The notes: generated from the letters alone by a model not told the origin. 64,000 bases of DNA from Endozoicomonas numazuensis (GCF_000722635.1 NZ_JOKH01000008.1:32063-96062); one strand, 5' to 3'; positions 45,873 through 56,113 are shown, counted from the stretch's first letter. A program made the numbers and translations.

Positions 45873-45901
45873 GCGCGATTGATCTTCTGGAGAGATAGAT
45901 A

Positions 45902-46294
45902 ATGAGTATGCAGGACCCGTTAGCAGATATGCTAACTCGTATCCGTAATGCCCAAATGGCAGAACATGCATCTGTCGAAATGCCCTCTTCCAAAGTAAAG
46001 GCTGCTGTAGCCAAAGTACTGAAGGAAGAAGGTTATATTACTGATGCACGTGTTGAAGGCGAAATTCAGAAAACTCTGATCATCGACCTGAAATACTATG
46101 AAGGCAAGCCAGTTATTGAAAACCTGAAGCGCTCTAGCCGCCCAGGTCTTCGTACTTATGCCGGTAAAGAAGGTCTGCCTAAAGTTAAAGGCGGCCTTGG
46201 TATTGCCATCGTTTCTACCAACAAAGGTGTAATGACCGATCGTGCTGCTCGCGCAGCCGGTGTTGGTGGCGAAATTCTTTGCACCGTATTTTAA
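45902..46294 (+). CDS. rpsH: 30S ribosomal protein S8
   Basis: A 130-residue central-domain 16S rRNA protein and, in E. coli, repressor of the spc operon. It reads [20 protein letters not shown] and ends [20 protein letters not shown] precedes the ATG. Confidence 0.98.
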   Translation: MSMQDPLADMLTRIRNAQMAEHASVEMPSSKVKAAVAKVLKEEGYITDARVEGEIQKTLIIDLKYYEGKPVIENLKRSSRPGLRTYAGKEGLPKVKGGLGIAIVSTNKGVMTDRAARAAGVGGEILCTVF

Positions 46295-46306
46295 GGGAGG
46301 GGTGAG

Positions 46307-46840
46307 ATGTCTCGAGTAGCAAAAAGCCCTGTAGCAATCCCTGCTGGTGTAGAGATCAAGCTTGATGGTCAGCACATTGCTGTCAAGGGCGGCAAAGGTC
46401 AACTGGAGCTGAGCATTCACTCTAATGTTGAAGTAAAGCAGGAAGAAAATGTCCTGACTTTCGAAGCCCGTGACGGCGCCAAGCACTCTCGTGCACTGGC
46501 CGGTACTACACGTGCGCTGGTAAACAACATGGTTACTGGTGTGACCGCTGGTTTCGAAAAGAAACTGAAGCTGGTTGGTGTAGGTTATCGTGCGCAGGCT
46601 AAGGGCAAGAGCCTGAATCTGAACCTCGGTTTCTCTCATCCGGTTGACTACAGTCTGCCGGAAGGTGTAACTGCGGAAACCCCCAGCCAGACTGAGATCC
46701 TGATTAAGGGTATCGATAAGCAGTTGGTTGGACAGGTTGCAGCGGAAATCCGTGAATTCCGTCGCCCAGAGCCATATAAAGGCAAGGGTGTCCGCTACGC
46801 TGACGAACATGTTCGTCGTAAAGAAGCCAAGAAAAAGTAA
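46307..46840 (+). CDS. rplF: 50S ribosomal protein L6
   Basis: A 177-residue two-domain protein near the sarcin-ricin loop. The C-terminal signature [20 protein letters not shown] is intact. Confidence 0.98.
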   Translation: MSRVAKSPVAIPAGVEIKLDGQHIAVKGGKGQLELSIHSNVEVKQEENVLTFEARDGAKHSRALAGTTRALVNNMVTGVTAGFEKKLKLVGVGYRAQAKGKSLNLNLGFSHPVDYSLPEGVTAETPSQTEILIKGIDKQLVGQVAAEIREFRRPEPYKGKGVRYADEHVRRKEAKKK

Positions 46841-46852
46841 GGTAGGGTGATC

Positions 46853-47203
46853 ATGATTGATAAAAATTCTGCTCGCCTGCGCCGTGCCCGCCGTGCACGG
46901 ATGAAGATGCGTGAACTGGGCGCGAACCGTCTAAGCGTTCATCGCACACCGCGTCATATTTATGCGCAGGTGGTTGCCCCTGAGGGTGACAAGGTGCTGG
47001 CCTCTGCCTCCACCGTCGAGAAGGAGCTGCGTGGCGAAGCTACCGGTAACGTTGATGCTGCTAAAAAAGTGGGTGCTCTGATTGCTGAGCGCGCAAAAGC
47101 AGCGGGTGTTGCCAAGGTCGCTTTCGACCGCTCCGGTTACAAGTATCACGGTCGTGTTAAGGCTCTCGCCGATGCAGCCCGTGAAGCCGGTCTGGAATTC
47201 TGA
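46853..47203 (+). CDS. rplR: 50S ribosomal protein L18
   Basis: A 116-residue 5S rRNA-binding protein. It begins [20 protein letters not shown] at the ATG at 46853, with GGTAGGG at 5 nt; a GTG two codons earlier is an alternative. It ends [17 protein letters not shown]. Confidence 0.97.
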   Translation: MIDKNSARLRRARRARMKMRELGANRLSVHRTPRHIYAQVVAPEGDKVLASASTVEKELRGEATGNVDAAKKVGALIAERAKAAGVAKVAFDRSGYKYHGRVKALADAAREAGLEF

Positions 47204-47214
47204 GGGTAGGCATC

Positions 47215-47727
47215 ATGGCGAAAGATGAGCGTAAACCGCAAAACAATGACGAAGGTCTGATTGAAAAGCTGGTACAGGTTAACCGTGTAGCCAAAGTGGT
47301 GAAAGGTGGTCGTATCTTCGGTTTCACAGCCCTGACCGTTGTTGGTGATGGTAAAGGTAAAGTAGGCTTCGGTCGTGGCAAGGCGCGTGAAGTGCCAGTT
47401 GCCATCCAGAAGGCTATGGAAGCTGCCCGTCGCAACATGATTCAGGTAGACCTGAACGGTGACACCCTGCAGTACCCTGTGAAAGCCCGTCACGGAGCTT
47501 CCAAGGTATACATGCAGCCTGCTTCTGCGGGTACTGGTGTAATTGCCGGTGGTGCAATGCGTGCCGTTCTGGAAGTAGCGGGTGTACATAACGTACTGGC
47601 CAAATGCTACGGTTCCACCAACCCTGTGAACGTTGTTAACGCAACGTTCAAGGGCCTGCGCGACATGCGTTCTCCTGAAGACATTGCTGCCAAGCGTGGC
47701 AAGTCTGTTGAGGATATCCTGGGGTAA
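47215..47727 (+). CDS. rpsE: 30S ribosomal protein S5
   Basis: A 170-residue fidelity protein at the mRNA entry. The N-terminal domain motif [20 protein letters not shown] and the C-terminal fold [20 protein letters not shown] are complete. Confidence 0.98.
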   Translation: MAKDERKPQNNDEGLIEKLVQVNRVAKVVKGGRIFGFTALTVVGDGKGKVGFGRGKAREVPVAIQKAMEAARRNMIQVDLNGDTLQYPVKARHGASKVYMQPASAGTGVIAGGAMRAVLEVAGVHNVLAKCYGSTNPVNVVNATFKGLRDMRSPEDIAAKRGKSVEDILG

Positions 47728-47730
47728 GTC

Positions 47731-47916
47731 ATGGCTGAGAAGAAGATCAAAGTGAAGCTCGTAAAGAGCACTAACGGTCGCCTCGAAAGCCACAAGGCTT
47801 GCGTCCGTGGCCTGGGTCTGCGTCGCATCAACCATACGGTTGAAGTGGAAGACACTCCTTCCGTTCGCGGCATGATCAACAAGGTATCTTACCTCGTTAA
47901 GGTCGAAGGAGAATAA
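47731..47916 (+). CDS. rpmD: 50S ribosomal protein L30
   Basis: A 61-residue protein with [20 protein letters not shown] and [20 protein letters not shown]. 3 nt after rpsE. Confidence 0.97.
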   Translation: MAEKKIKVKLVKSTNGRLESHKACVRGLGLRRINHTVEVEDTPSVRGMINKVSYLVKVEGE

Positions 47917-47917
47917 A

Positions 47918-48352
47918 ATGCGTCTGAATACTCTGAGTCCTGCTGAAGGCAGTCGTAAAGAGCGCAAGCGTGTTGGCCGTGGTATCGGCTCTGGTCTGGG
48001 TAAGACTGGTGGTCGTGGTCATAAAGGTCAGAAGTCCCGTTCCGGTGGTTCTGTAAGACCAGGTTTCGAAGGCGGTCAACAGCCTTTGCAGCGTCGTCTG
48101 CCAAAGTACGGCTTTAGTTCTCGCAAGGCGCGTTTCTCTGCAGAAATTCGTCTGCATGAACTGGCCAAGGTTGAGTCCGATGTGATCGATCTGGCAGCTC
48201 TTAAGGCTGCAGACCTGATCAACGGTAGCATCCTGCGTGCGAAAGTGGTACTGTCCGGCGAACTGAACAAGGCCGTAACACTGAAAGGTGTGGCAGCTAC
48301 CAAGGGCGCTCGCGCCGCGATCGAAGCTGCTGGTGGTAAGATCGAGGACTAA
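47918..48352 (+). CDS. rplO: 50S ribosomal protein L15
   Basis: A 144-residue late-assembly protein. The glycine- and basic-rich N-terminal extension ([20 protein letters not shown]) is typical. Its TAA is followed immediately by the secY ATG. Confidence 0.98.
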   Translation: MRLNTLSPAEGSRKERKRVGRGIGSGLGKTGGRGHKGQKSRSGGSVRPGFEGGQQPLQRRLPKYGFSSRKARFSAEIRLHELAKVESDVIDLAALKAADLINGSILRAKVVLSGELNKAVTLKGVAATKGARAAIEAAGGKIED

Positions 48353-49678
48353 ATGGCTAAGACACTACCTGTTGGGAATCAAAGCGGGTTGGGCGAGTTA
48401 ATTTCTCGCCTCAAATTCGTATTTCTGGCGATCCTGGTATATCGGATCGGTGCTCATATTCCTGTGCCCGGCATCAACCCTGATGCCCTGGCCCGGATGT
48501 TTCAACAAAATGAAGGGACTATTCTTGGCCTGTTTAACATGTTCTCCGGTGGTGCATTGGAGCGTATGTCTGTACTGGCGCTTGGGATCATGCCTTACAT
48601 TTCGGCGTCCATCATCATTCAGTTGATGACCGTGGTTAGTCCGCAGTTGGAACAGCTGAAAAAGGAAGGTGAGTCGGGTCGACGTAAGATCAGTCAGTAT
48701 ACGCGTTACCTGACGGTGTTGCTGGCGTTCGTCCAAGGCATGGGCATGACCGTAGGTCTGGCCAACCAGGGCGTCGCATTCAATCCTGATATCAGCTTCT
48801 ATGTAGTCGCTGTTGTGACCTTCGTAACCGGTGCCGTCTTTATGATGTGGCTGGGTGAGCAGGTGACTGAACGCGGGATTGGTAACGGCATCTCTATCTT
48901 GATTTTTGCAGGTATTGTCGCTGGTTTACCTAGTGCGATTGGGCGGTCTTTCGAGTCCGCCCGTCAGGGTGACATTAATATCCTGGCATTGCTCGCAATT
49001 GCCTTGTTGGCAATCGCAATTATCGCGTTCGTTGTGTTCATTGAACGTGGTCAACGCCGTATAACTGTCAATTACGCCAAACGTCAGCAAGGGCGTAAAG
49101 TGTTTGCGGCACAGAGCAGCCATCTTCCACTGAAAGTGAATATGGCGGGTGTAATTCCTGCTATCTTTGCATCCAGTCTTCTGCTGTTCCCTGCATCCAT
49201 TGCTCAATGGTTTGGTCAGGGTGAAGGTTGGGAGTGGCTTCAGGATATTGCACTGGCACTAGGCCCGGGCCAGCCGCTGAACATAGTTCTGTTCTCGGCA
49301 GGGATCATCTTTTTCTGCTTCTTCTACACTGCACTGGTCTTCAATCCGAAGGACGTTGCAGACAACTTGAAGAAGTCAGGAGCTTTCATCCCGGGTATTC
49401 GTCCTGGTGAACAGTCAGCTCGATATATTGATGGTGTCCTGACTCGTCTGACCATGTTTGGCGCTCTCTATATGACAGCGGTATGTCTGTTGCCTCAGTT
49501 CCTGGTAGTGTCGGCCAATGTGCCTTTCTACCTAGGCGGTACCAGTCTGTTGATCGTGGTAGTGGTCGTCATGGATACCATGTCTCAGGTGCAATCTCAC
49601 CTGATGTCACATCAGTACGAGTCACTGCTGAAGAAATCCAATCTTAAGGGCTACGGTGGTGGTGGCCTGATCCGCTAA
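48353..49678 (+). CDS. secY: Preprotein translocase subunit SecY
   Basis: A 441-residue pore subunit with ten membrane segments. It shows [20 protein letters not shown] (helix 2 region), the long cytoplasmic loop [13 protein letters not shown]-like segment [20 protein letters not shown], and [20 protein letters not shown]. Located in the spc operon as in E. coli. Confidence 0.99.
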   Translation: MAKTLPVGNQSGLGELISRLKFVFLAILVYRIGAHIPVPGINPDALARMFQQNEGTILGLFNMFSGGALERMSVLALGIMPYISASIIIQLMTVVSPQLEQLKKEGESGRRKISQYTRYLTVLLAFVQGMGMTVGLANQGVAFNPDISFYVVAVVTFVTGAVFMMWLGEQVTERGIGNGISILIFAGIVAGLPSAIGRSFESARQGDINILALLAIALLAIAIIAFVVFIERGQRRITVNYAKRQQGRKVFAAQSSHLPLKVNMAGVIPAIFASSLLLFPASIAQWFGQGEGWEWLQDIALALGPGQPLNIVLFSAGIIFFCFFYTALVFNPKDVADNLKKSGAFIPGIRPGEQSARYIDGVLTRLTMFGALYMTAVCLLPQFLVVSANVPFYLGGTSLLIVVVVVMDTMSQVQSHLMSHQYESLLKKSNLKGYGGGGLIR

Positions 49679-49709
49679 CACCGGTTCTGCAACGATTGTG
49701 GAGTGAATA

Positions 49710-49823
49710 ATGAAAGTACGTGCATCGGTTAAGAAAATCTGCCGTAACTGCAAGATTATCAAGCGCAAAGGCACTGTTCGTGTGATCTGCGTTGAGCCAC
49801 GTCACAAGCAGCGTCAAGGCTGA
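49710..49823 (+). CDS. rpmJ: 50S ribosomal protein L36
   Basis: A 37-residue zinc-binding protein beginning [20 protein letters not shown], with Cys11, Cys14, Cys27 and His32 as ligands. GTGGAG lies before the ATG. Last gene of the spc operon. Confidence 0.97.
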   Translation: MKVRASVKKICRNCKIIKRKGTVRVICVEPRHKQRQG

Positions 49824-49887
49824 TTGTGTTATGGGGTCTTTCGGATTTTTCCGGGCTGTTTAGGTCTGACCTCATAAGGCTACAGAC

Positions 49888-49927
49888 AAATACAACCGCT
49901 CATGAGTATCATGAGCGATTGTATTTT
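49888..49927 (+). terminator. Terminator of the spc operon
   Basis: A long hairpin: outer AATACAA/TTGTATT and inner GCTCATGA/TCATGAGC around a 3-nt loop, with 2-nt internal mismatches, ending TTTT. It lies 65 nt after rpmJ. Confidence 0.8.
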
Positions 49928-50206
49928 GTCGTTGGTGGGATTAAAATTTCCGCCTTTCGACCTGTTAGTTGTGTAAGCATCTAATAATGAGTCAGATGAG
50001 AATGCCTGAAAGTATTCTCTACAGCATCTTCAGGTGCTGGTACGACTCAATGTTATCTGTCTATAGATAGCGAAGTGATTAAGCATCGCAAGACCCACTG
50101 AAAGGTTGGTTGAAGAAGTCTACAGGCGAAAATAACCGTGAACCCGAAATGTCCTTGTCCTGCTGGACCTGGATGAACTCACGGAGAAACAAACGGAGAC
50201 GATTGA
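49928..50206 (+). promoter_or_regulatory. alpha operon leader
   Basis: No gene. A closed structure GAGTC/GACTC (49989-50048) contains GAGAAT/ATTCTC, while GCCTGAA in its loop can alternatively pair TTCAGG downstream, giving mutually exclusive or pseudoknotted forms. In E. coli S4 represses the alpha operon by binding a pseudoknot in this gap, though nearer to rpsM. No consensus promoter is obvious. Confidence 0.4.
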
Positions 50207-50563
50207 ATGGCCCGTATTGCTGGCGTCAACATCCCGGATAACAAACATGCTGTTATCTCGTTGACCTACATATTCGGCATCGGTAAGACCACAGCTAAGC
50301 AGCTGTGCAATACCACTGGCGTTAAGCCAGAAGCCAAGATCGCTGATCTGAGCGAAGAGCAACTGGAGTCTCTGCGTGGCGAAATCGCCAAGCTGGACGT
50401 TGAAGGTGATCTGCGTCGTGAAATCAGCATGAACATTAAGCGCCTCATGGATCTGGGTTGCTACCGTGGTATTCGCCACCGTCGCAGTCTGCCGGTTCGT
50501 GGTCAGCGTTCCAAGACGAATGCTCGCACCCGTAAGGGTCCTCGCAAGCCTATTCGTAAGTAA
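50207..50563 (+). CDS. rpsM: 30S ribosomal protein S13
   Basis: A 118-residue head protein bridging to the 50S subunit. It has [20 protein letters not shown] and the basic tail [20 protein letters not shown]. First gene of the alpha operon. Confidence 0.98.
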   Translation: MARIAGVNIPDNKHAVISLTYIFGIGKTTAKQLCNTTGVKPEAKIADLSEEQLESLRGEIAKLDVEGDLRREISMNIKRLMDLGCYRGIRHRRSLPVRGQRSKTNARTRKGPRKPIRK

Positions 50564-50615
50564 GTATCAATTAAGAATGGTTATACCGTTCTTATGAAAC
50601 AGGATTTATTCTGAT

Positions 50616-51005
50616 ATGGCAAAGCCAGGTACTCGTTCACGTAAGAAGGTTAAAAAGCAGGTTGTTGACGGTGTAGCTCACATCCACGCTTCTTTTAACA
50701 ACACTATCGTGACCATTACCGATCGTCAGGGCAACGCTCTGGCCTGGGCCACAGCCGGCGGTTCCGGTTTTCGTGGTTCTCGTAAGAGCACGCCGTTTGC
50801 AGCACAGGTTGCTGCCGAGCGTGCAGGTCAAGCTGCCGCTGAATACGGTCTGAAGAATCTGGATGTCTGCGTGAAAGGACCTGGTCCTGGCCGCGAATCC
50901 GCTGTACGCGCACTGAACGCTTGTGGTTATAAGATCACTAACATCACTGATGTTACCCCGATCCCCCACAACGGTTGTCGTCCGCCTAAAAAGCGTCGTG
51001 TATAA
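50616..51005 (+). CDS. rpsK: 30S ribosomal protein S11
   Basis: A 129-residue platform protein at the mRNA exit. It reads [20 protein letters not shown] and ends [18 protein letters not shown]. Confidence 0.98.
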   Translation: MAKPGTRSRKKVKKQVVDGVAHIHASFNNTIVTITDRQGNALAWATAGGSGFRGSRKSTPFAAQVAAERAGQAAAEYGLKNLDVCVKGPGPGRESAVRALNACGYKITNITDVTPIPHNGCRPPKKRRV

Positions 51006-51021
51006 GCAGGAGTCGGTATAA

Positions 51022-51642
51022 ATGGCTAGATACATTGGTCCTAAGTGCAAACTGTCTCGTCGTGAAGGCACCGATCTCTTTCTGAAGAGCGGTGTGCGTC
51101 CACTCGAGTCAAAGTGCAAAGCAGAAATTCCTCCAGGTCAACACGGACAACGTCGTGGTCGCTTATCCGACTACGGTGTACAGCTTCGTGAAAAGCAGAA
51201 AGTTCGTCGTATCTACGGCGTACTGGAGAAGCAGTTCCGTAACTACTACAAAGCAGCTGATCGCAAGAAAGGTGCAACAGGTTCAAACCTCTTGCAACTG
51301 CTTGAAGCTCGCCTTGATAATGTAGTTTACCGCATGGGATTCGGTTCCACCCGTGCCGAAGCACGTCAGCTGGTAAGCCACAAGGCCATCCTGGTGAATG
51401 GAAAGACTGTAAACATTCCTTCCTATCAGGTTCAGCCAGGCGATGTTGTCGCTATTCGCGAAAAGGCGCAAAACCAGCTGCGTATCAATGCAGCACTGGA
51501 GCTGGCAGCTCAGCGTGGGTTCTCTACCTGGGTTGAAGTTGATGCCGGCAAGAAGGAAGGTACCTTCAAGGTGCTGCCCGAGCGGAGTGACCTGTCAGCA
51601 GACATCAACGAAAACTTGATCGTCGAGCTGTACTCCAAGTAA
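51022..51642 (+). CDS. rpsD: 30S ribosomal protein S4
   Basis: A 206-residue assembly-nucleating protein with an S4 RNA-binding domain ([20 protein letters not shown]). In E. coli it represses the alpha operon. Confidence 0.98.
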   Translation: MARYIGPKCKLSRREGTDLFLKSGVRPLESKCKAEIPPGQHGQRRGRLSDYGVQLREKQKVRRIYGVLEKQFRNYYKAADRKKGATGSNLLQLLEARLDNVVYRMGFGSTRAEARQLVSHKAILVNGKTVNIPSYQVQPGDVVAIREKAQNQLRINAALELAAQRGFSTWVEVDAGKKEGTFKVLPERSDLSADINENLIVELYSK

Positions 51643-51673
51643 GGGATAGACAGTTAGGTGGGGTGTAACATCC

Positions 51674-52675
51674 ATGCAGAATTCGGTTACTGAATTTCTA
51701 ACTCCAAGACACATTGATGTCGAGGAAATTAGCCTGACGCGCGCTAAGGTAACTCTGGAACCGCTTGAGCGTGGTTTTGGACATACCTTGGGCAATGCTT
51801 TGCGTCGTATCCTTCTTTCTTCCATGCCCGGCTGTGCCGTGACGGAAGTAGAGATCGATGGCGTACAGCATGAATACAGTGCGATTGAAGGTGTTCAGGA
51901 AGATGTTATTGACATCCTGCTGAACCTCAAAGGTCTTGCTATTCGCATGGCTGGCCGTGACGAAGCAACACTGAGTCTGACCAAAAAAGGTTCTGGCCCT
52001 GTGACTGCTGCGGATATCCAGCTGGACCACGATGTTGAAATCGTTAACCCGGATCATGTGATCGCTAATCTCAATGAGAAAGGCGACCTGAACATGAAGC
52101 TGAGAATAGCTCGTGGCCGTGGTTATGAGTCTGCTGACAGCCGTCATCAGGATGAAGAAGAGACCCGTGCTATTGGCCGTCTGCAACTGGATGCCACCTA
52201 TAGCCCTGTTTACCGCGTCTCCTATGTCGTTGAAAGTGCTCGTGTTGAGCAGCGTACCGACCTGGATAAGCTGGTTCTTGATCTGGAAACCGACGGTACT
52301 CTGGATCCTGATGAAGCCATTCGCCGTGCTGCAACAATTCTGCAGCAACAGCTGGCTGTATTTGTGGACCTGGAAGGTGAGGCAGAGCCAGAGCCAGTTA
52401 AGGAAGAGGATGAAGTTGATCCGATCCTGCTGCGCCCTGTGGATGATCTCGAACTGACTGTACGTAGTGCTAACTGCTTGAAAGCAGAAAACATCTACTA
52501 CATTGGTGACCTGATCCAGAGAACTGAGGTTGAATTGCTCAAGACCCCGAACCTGGGTAAGAAGTCCTTGACTGAAATCAAGGATGTTCTGGCCTCCCGT
52601 GGTCTGAGCTTAGGTATGCGTCTCGACAACTGGCCACCGGCCAGCCTGAAGGGCGACGACAAGATTTCTGCTTAA
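51674..52675 (+). CDS. rpoA: RNA polymerase subunit alpha
   Basis: A 333-residue subunit. The N-terminal dimerisation domain ([20 protein letters not shown]) is linked by an acidic segment (about 235-248) to the C-terminal domain that contacts UP elements and activators such as FNR ([39 protein letters not shown]). Confidence 0.99.
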   Translation: MQNSVTEFLTPRHIDVEEISLTRAKVTLEPLERGFGHTLGNALRRILLSSMPGCAVTEVEIDGVQHEYSAIEGVQEDVIDILLNLKGLAIRMAGRDEATLSLTKKGSGPVTAADIQLDHDVEIVNPDHVIANLNEKGDLNMKLRIARGRGYESADSRHQDEEETRAIGRLQLDATYSPVYRVSYVVESARVEQRTDLDKLVLDLETDGTLDPDEAIRRAATILQQQLAVFVDLEGEAEPEPVKEEDEVDPILLRPVDDLELTVRSANCLKAENIYYIGDLIQRTEVELLKTPNLGKKSLTEIKDVLASRGLSLGMRLDNWPPASLKGDDKISA

Positions 52676-52693
52676 AGCAGCCATTAGCTTTTT

Positions 52694-52716
52694 CACTCAC
52701 TCCAAAAGAGTGAGTG
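52694..52716 (+). promoter_or_regulatory. Hairpin between rpoA and rplQ
   Basis: A perfect 9-bp stem CACTCACTC/GAGTGAGTG with loop CAAAA and no T run. It may be a processing or stabilising structure rather than a terminator, since rplQ follows. Confidence 0.6.
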
Positions 52717-52749
52717 TAAGGCAAATGGTAGAATGAGGAAGTTTGTGCC

Positions 52750-53136
52750 ATGCGTCATCGTAAGAGTGGCCGCAAGCTCAACCGGAACAGTTCTCATCGC
52801 AAGGCGATGTTTAAGAACATGACTGCTTCCCTGGTAGAGCATGAAGTAATTAAAACAACACTGCCTAAGGCTAAAGAGCTGCGCCGTGTTGCTGAACCGC
52901 TGATCACCCTGGCTAAGGAAGATAGCGTAGCTAACCGTCGTCTGGCGTTTGATCGTCTCCGTAACAAAGCGACTGTTGGTAAGCTGTTCTCCGATCTGGG
53001 TCCTCGCTTCAAAGAGCGTCCAGGCGGTTACATCCGTATCCTGAAGTGCGGATTCCGTAAGGGTGATAATGCGCCTATGGCTATCGTTGAACTGCTGGAT
53101 CGTCCAGTTGCTGATGCGGAAGCTACTGAAGAGTAA
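52750..53136 (+). CDS. rplQ: 50S ribosomal protein L17
   Basis: A 128-residue tunnel-exit protein: [20 protein letters not shown] and [20 protein letters not shown]. Last gene of the alpha operon and of the ribosomal block. Confidence 0.98.
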   Translation: MRHRKSGRKLNRNSSHRKAMFKNMTASLVEHEVIKTTLPKAKELRRVAEPLITLAKEDSVANRRLAFDRLRNKATVGKLFSDLGPRFKERPGGYIRILKCGFRKGDNAPMAIVELLDRPVADAEATEE

Positions 53137-53154
53137 GTTTTACTCTTTCAGAAT

Positions 53155-53183
53155 AAAAACCGGATCTTGTGTCCGGTTTTTTT
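53155..53183 (+). terminator. Terminator of the alpha operon
   Basis: AAAACCGGA pairs TCCGGTTTT and ends in seven T residues, 18 nt after rplQ. Confidence 0.93.
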
Positions 53184-53247
53184 ATGTCTGTAATAAACAG
53201 AGAGCTGTCAGCGGAACTACTCATTTCTTGTACATGAATCAGTATTC

Positions 53248-53377
53248 CTATACCCATCGCCTTTCAAGATGCTACGTTGTTGCCAGCGTTCGCTCACCCT
53301 GATCACCTACTACTTGTAGGCTCACAGGGGTTCGCTCACTTGTCGCCTGGTAGCATCTTGAAATCCAATGGGTATAG
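53248..53377. repeat. ERIC-like intergenic palindrome
   Basis: A 130-bp imperfect palindrome with ends CTATACCCAT and ATGGGTATAG. Inner arms are TTTCAAGATGCTA and TAGCATCTTGAAA; the body contains GCGTTCGCTCACCC and GGGGTTCGCTCACTTG. Length, ends and these internal blocks closely follow the 127-bp enterobacterial ERIC (IRU) consensus as I remember it. Confidence 0.8.
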
Positions 53378-53477
53378 AGTAGCTAAGCGTTTTATTCCAT
53401 ACCGTTCACTCCTTCCTTAGAAAAATAGGGAAGCAGCTTTACGAAAGGGGGGGGCTTCTAAATGTTAGGGGAGAGTG

Positions 53478-53802
53478 ACTTAGGAATAGTCCGTAAATAA
53501 CTTCCTTATTTGACCACCCCCCGTTCGGGCTGAGCCTGTCGAAGCCCAGAGCCACCACCCTTCGACAGGCTCAGGGTGAACGGAGTTCATGTTTTAATCG
53601 GGAAGTTATTTCAAGCCACTTAATAGCCGGAATTATCTTCCGGCTATTAAGGATTTGCCCCAAAATAACTTCCCGATTTTCACCCGGACTCCGTTCGCCC
53701 TAAGCCTGTCGAAGGGTTATAGCATTGGGCTTCGACAAGCTCAGCCCGAACGGATTTTGAGCAGATTTGAATAAGGAAGTTATTTTGGGACTATTCCTAA
53801 GT
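53478..53802. mobile_element. MITE-like nested inverted-repeat element
   Basis: A 325-bp element with about 32-bp terminal inverted repeats (ACTTAGGAATAGTCC...CTTCCTTATT) differing at two positions. Inside are a palindrome with TGAGCCTGTCGAAG arms (53521-53583), AATCGGGAAGTTATTT (53596-53611) mirrored at 53663-53678, a central 13-bp hairpin TTAATAGCCGGAA (53620-53650), and a second TGTCGAAG-type palindrome (53691-53753). It has no coding capacity. The whole element can fold as one long cruciform. Confidence 0.8.
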
Positions 53803-53826
53803 GGCTTGAATGGATAAGTAAATCGG

Positions 53827-55233
53827 TCAACGTTTTTGTTCTGGGGAAATCTTTATAATCCCGGCATTACTCCCTTGCCAGAAAGTTTGTTTGAATCCCA
53901 TGTTGCCAGCCAATTGTTGGGTGTCATACATAAACCCGGAACCGATCTTTTCTTTCTTGACTGTTTCTCCTGATAGGAAGTCAATGACAGTGTAATAGTA
54001 CTGCTCGTCAATGCGTTCGAAGGTATAGATATAGTCATCAGATACTGACAGTTTTGGTACGGCAGAGGACTGTACTGGATTTGACCAAATCAGTTCACAC
54101 TGGTTTCCTTTTGACTTCTTGTTTCCAGAGACCACATCTACTCTGTACATCCCTTTACCCAGTGGTGCTGTTGCTGGTATTGCTGGAGGTAAGGTATCTT
54201 CTATTGGGAACGGGTAGCCATAACTGGAGGTAAGAATGACTGAATTGCCTACACCGATCGGTGAGTTTTCACTACCAAATACTTCATTTGATGGCAGTTC
54301 AACTTTACAAACTAAAGGTGATTTCTTGTTTTCTGTATTGAAAATCAACAGATTGTCGCCACTGTCAGCATTATCTGCAATAGTAAGATATTCGGTGCCT
54401 TTGATTGGGCCAAAGAAGGTTGGGCTGGAACCTGTGCCGTGAGATAACTTTCCAGGCTTTCTGTGCGAACCTGAATCGTATTTCTGGCGCCAGATTTCCT
54501 TTATCTTCTTTTTGTATTCGAGCAGATACACTGCGTTATTTGTAGCTACTGCCACTTTGCCATCACCGGAGTTTGCGAACGAGTTATTGACGGTCTCGCC
54601 ACGCTTTAACCTGTGTGTATCAACTTTATAAATCTCTGGATCGAAGCGACCAACAAGCCCCTGATCTGTCACAAACCAGATACTTCCATCAGCAGCCGGG
54701 TTGACTGCATTTATGGCTTCGCCTTTGGGAATATAGGGAGATAGATTAATACGGCGTTCGTTGGATAATGCCCAATTACCCTCTTCATCCTTAGTGTTAA
54801 GGATCAGTAGGGCAGAAGTGCCATCAGCAATCACAACTTGGTCAAGTTGGTTTATATAAGCATAGATGCCACCCATCACAGAGCCATCTCCGATAATGAG
54901 TCGATCAATAACGGTATGCTCATCTGGGTCGATAATGCTGACAACAGGAGAAAGTGTCGAGTAGTCTGTACAAATTGAGATGGGGAAGCCATCTCTAGTT
55001 AATACAACGGTTGCACAAACACCGTTTAGGTTGATTAACTCAGACTTAAAGTTTCCATTTCCTGTGCCTGGCAGATAAGTCGTATCCGATGCAGCAGAAT
55101 CACTGTGCATAGCGGCTGAACCATCAAGACCAATAGAAGGGTTTACAGGAGGGCGTGGTCCTGCTGCATATGCTTGGGTTGCAAGTAGGGTAGAGAGTGT
55201 CAGTGTATGCAGCAAATTTGGAGCAATCTTCAT
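53827..55233 (-). CDS. Secreted propeller-like protein, FNR-controlled
   Basis: A 468-residue exported protein of unknown function. A signal peptide (about 1-23, ending AYAA) precedes repeated beta-strand blades (VVSIIDPDEHTVIDRLIIGD, GSIWFVTDQGLVGRFDPE, YLTIADNADSGDNLLIFN, YYYTVIDFLSGETVKKEK) like a YncE- or PQQ-type propeller. No lipobox, catalytic motif or Trp-docking pattern stands out. An FNR box at class II distance to a TATATT -10 lies about 100 nt upstream. Confidence 0.75.
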   Translation of the reverse strand: MKIAPNLLHTLTLSTLLATQAYAAGPRPPVNPSIGLDGSAAMHSDSAASDTTYLPGTGNGNFKSELINLNGVCATVVLTRDGFPISICTDYSTLSPVVSIIDPDEHTVIDRLIIGDGSVMGGIYAYINQLDQVVIADGTSALLILNTKDEEGNWALSNERRINLSPYIPKGEAINAVNPAADGSIWFVTDQGLVGRFDPEIYKVDTHRLKRGETVNNSFANSGDGKVAVATNNAVYLLEYKKKIKEIWRQKYDSGSHRKPGKLSHGTGSSPTFFGPIKGTEYLTIADNADSGDNLLIFNTENKKSPLVCKVELPSNEVFGSENSPIGVGNSVILTSSYGYPFPIEDTLPPAIPATAPLGKGMYRVDVVSGNKKSKGNQCELIWSNPVQSSAVPKLSVSDDYIYTFERIDEQYYYTVIDFLSGETVKKEKIGSGFMYDTQQLAGNMGFKQTFWQGSNAGIIKISPEQKR

Positions 55234-55306
55234 TTTTAATCCATTATTATTTTTATATTTTTGGGAACTTGGAGCAGTGAAAAGTGACTGCTTGTCCCTG
55301 AGGTGA

Positions 55307-55349
55307 AATATACCTATCTCGTTGGTGTTGAATAATTGATCTAAATCAA
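55307..55349 (-). promoter_or_regulatory. FNR-dependent promoter of the propeller gene
   Basis: A perfect FNR/ANR palindrome (55336-55349; TTGATTTAGATCAA on the minus strand) lies 23 bp upstream of a TATATT -10 (55307-55312). This is within 1 bp of class II FNR geometry (box centred near -41.5). Confidence 0.75.
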
Positions 55350-55450
55350 CTGGAATCTATATAAACAATAAATGTCGTATAAATACATTGGTTTGGACTA
55401 GTTCGTTTGACTGAATCTGAGGGAAGGATATAGATGTTAAGGTGTGTGAC

Positions 55451-56020
55451 TTAATTTTTTTGGTGTTCTTCAAGTGCATTAATAATCATATTGATACTCT
55501 TCATAAATTGGTCACGGTGTGAGGCCACTTTTTCGCTATCTTCCTCTGCTGTAATTCTATCCAGCGAATTTTGAATGGAAGCTGCTCCAATAACGGTGTG
55601 AATGATGGCAAAGTAACCATCGGTTGCCTGTTGCTCAGAGAAATCAGAAACAGTCAGCTTTGCTATAAAGTGTGCTAAAACCTCTTTAGCTAAAGGGCCT
55701 CTTTTTATTGAGCCAAATACGGGTAGCCAGCTGATTTCTCCACAGAGTGCTGTGAACATACGATCCGCCGTATGGCGCACCCAGTCCTGCCAGCTAATAT
55801 CTTCATTTTCCGGATAAACAGAGGACTCAGCAATAAAAGCATCCAGACAGGCTGAAACCAGTTCATCCTTGTTGGAGAAATGTTTATACATTGCCATAGC
55901 ACTGACGTTTAGCTGGGAAGCTACTTTTCTCATAGACAGCTTTTCAGCACCTTCTCTGGCTATCACTGTGAGTGCAGCTTTCACATAATCGGCTCTGTTA
56001 TATTTTTTTCCTTGTGCCAT
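55451..56020 (-). CDS. TetR family transcriptional regulator
   Basis: A 189-residue repressor. The N-terminal helix-turn-helix is clear: ADYVKAALTVIAREGAEKLS then MRKVASQLNVSAMAMYKHFS and NKDELV (about residues 9-55). The C-terminal ligand domain is variable. I place the start at 56020 (MAQGKKYNRADYV), where AAGG lies at a suitable distance; the frame extends 51 nt upstream without conservation. It lies downstream of the P450 gene on the same strand and is the likely repressor of it. Confidence 0.9.
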   Translation of the reverse strand: MAQGKKYNRADYVKAALTVIAREGAEKLSMRKVASQLNVSAMAMYKHFSNKDELVSACLDAFIAESSVYPENEDISWQDWVRHTADRMFTALCGEISWLPVFGSIKRGPLAKEVLAHFIAKLTVSDFSEQQATDGYFAIIHTVIGAASIQNSLDRITAEEDSEKVASHRDQFMKSINMIINALEEHQKN

Positions 56021-56031
56021 ACAAGACCTTG

Positions 56032-56082
56032 TCAGACTTCGAATATTATTTTCGGATGAAGTATACGTCATTCAAAGTCTGA
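56032..56082 (-). promoter_or_regulatory. Inverted repeat upstream of tetR
   Basis: TCAGACTTCGAA (56032-56043) and TTCAAAGTCTGA (56071-56082) form a 12-bp inverted repeat with one mismatch and a 27-bp spacer, just upstream of the regulator start. It may serve autoregulation. Confidence 0.45.
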
Positions 56083-56113
56083 AATATTGCAGTGGAGGAT
56101 CGTCCTGTAAGTT

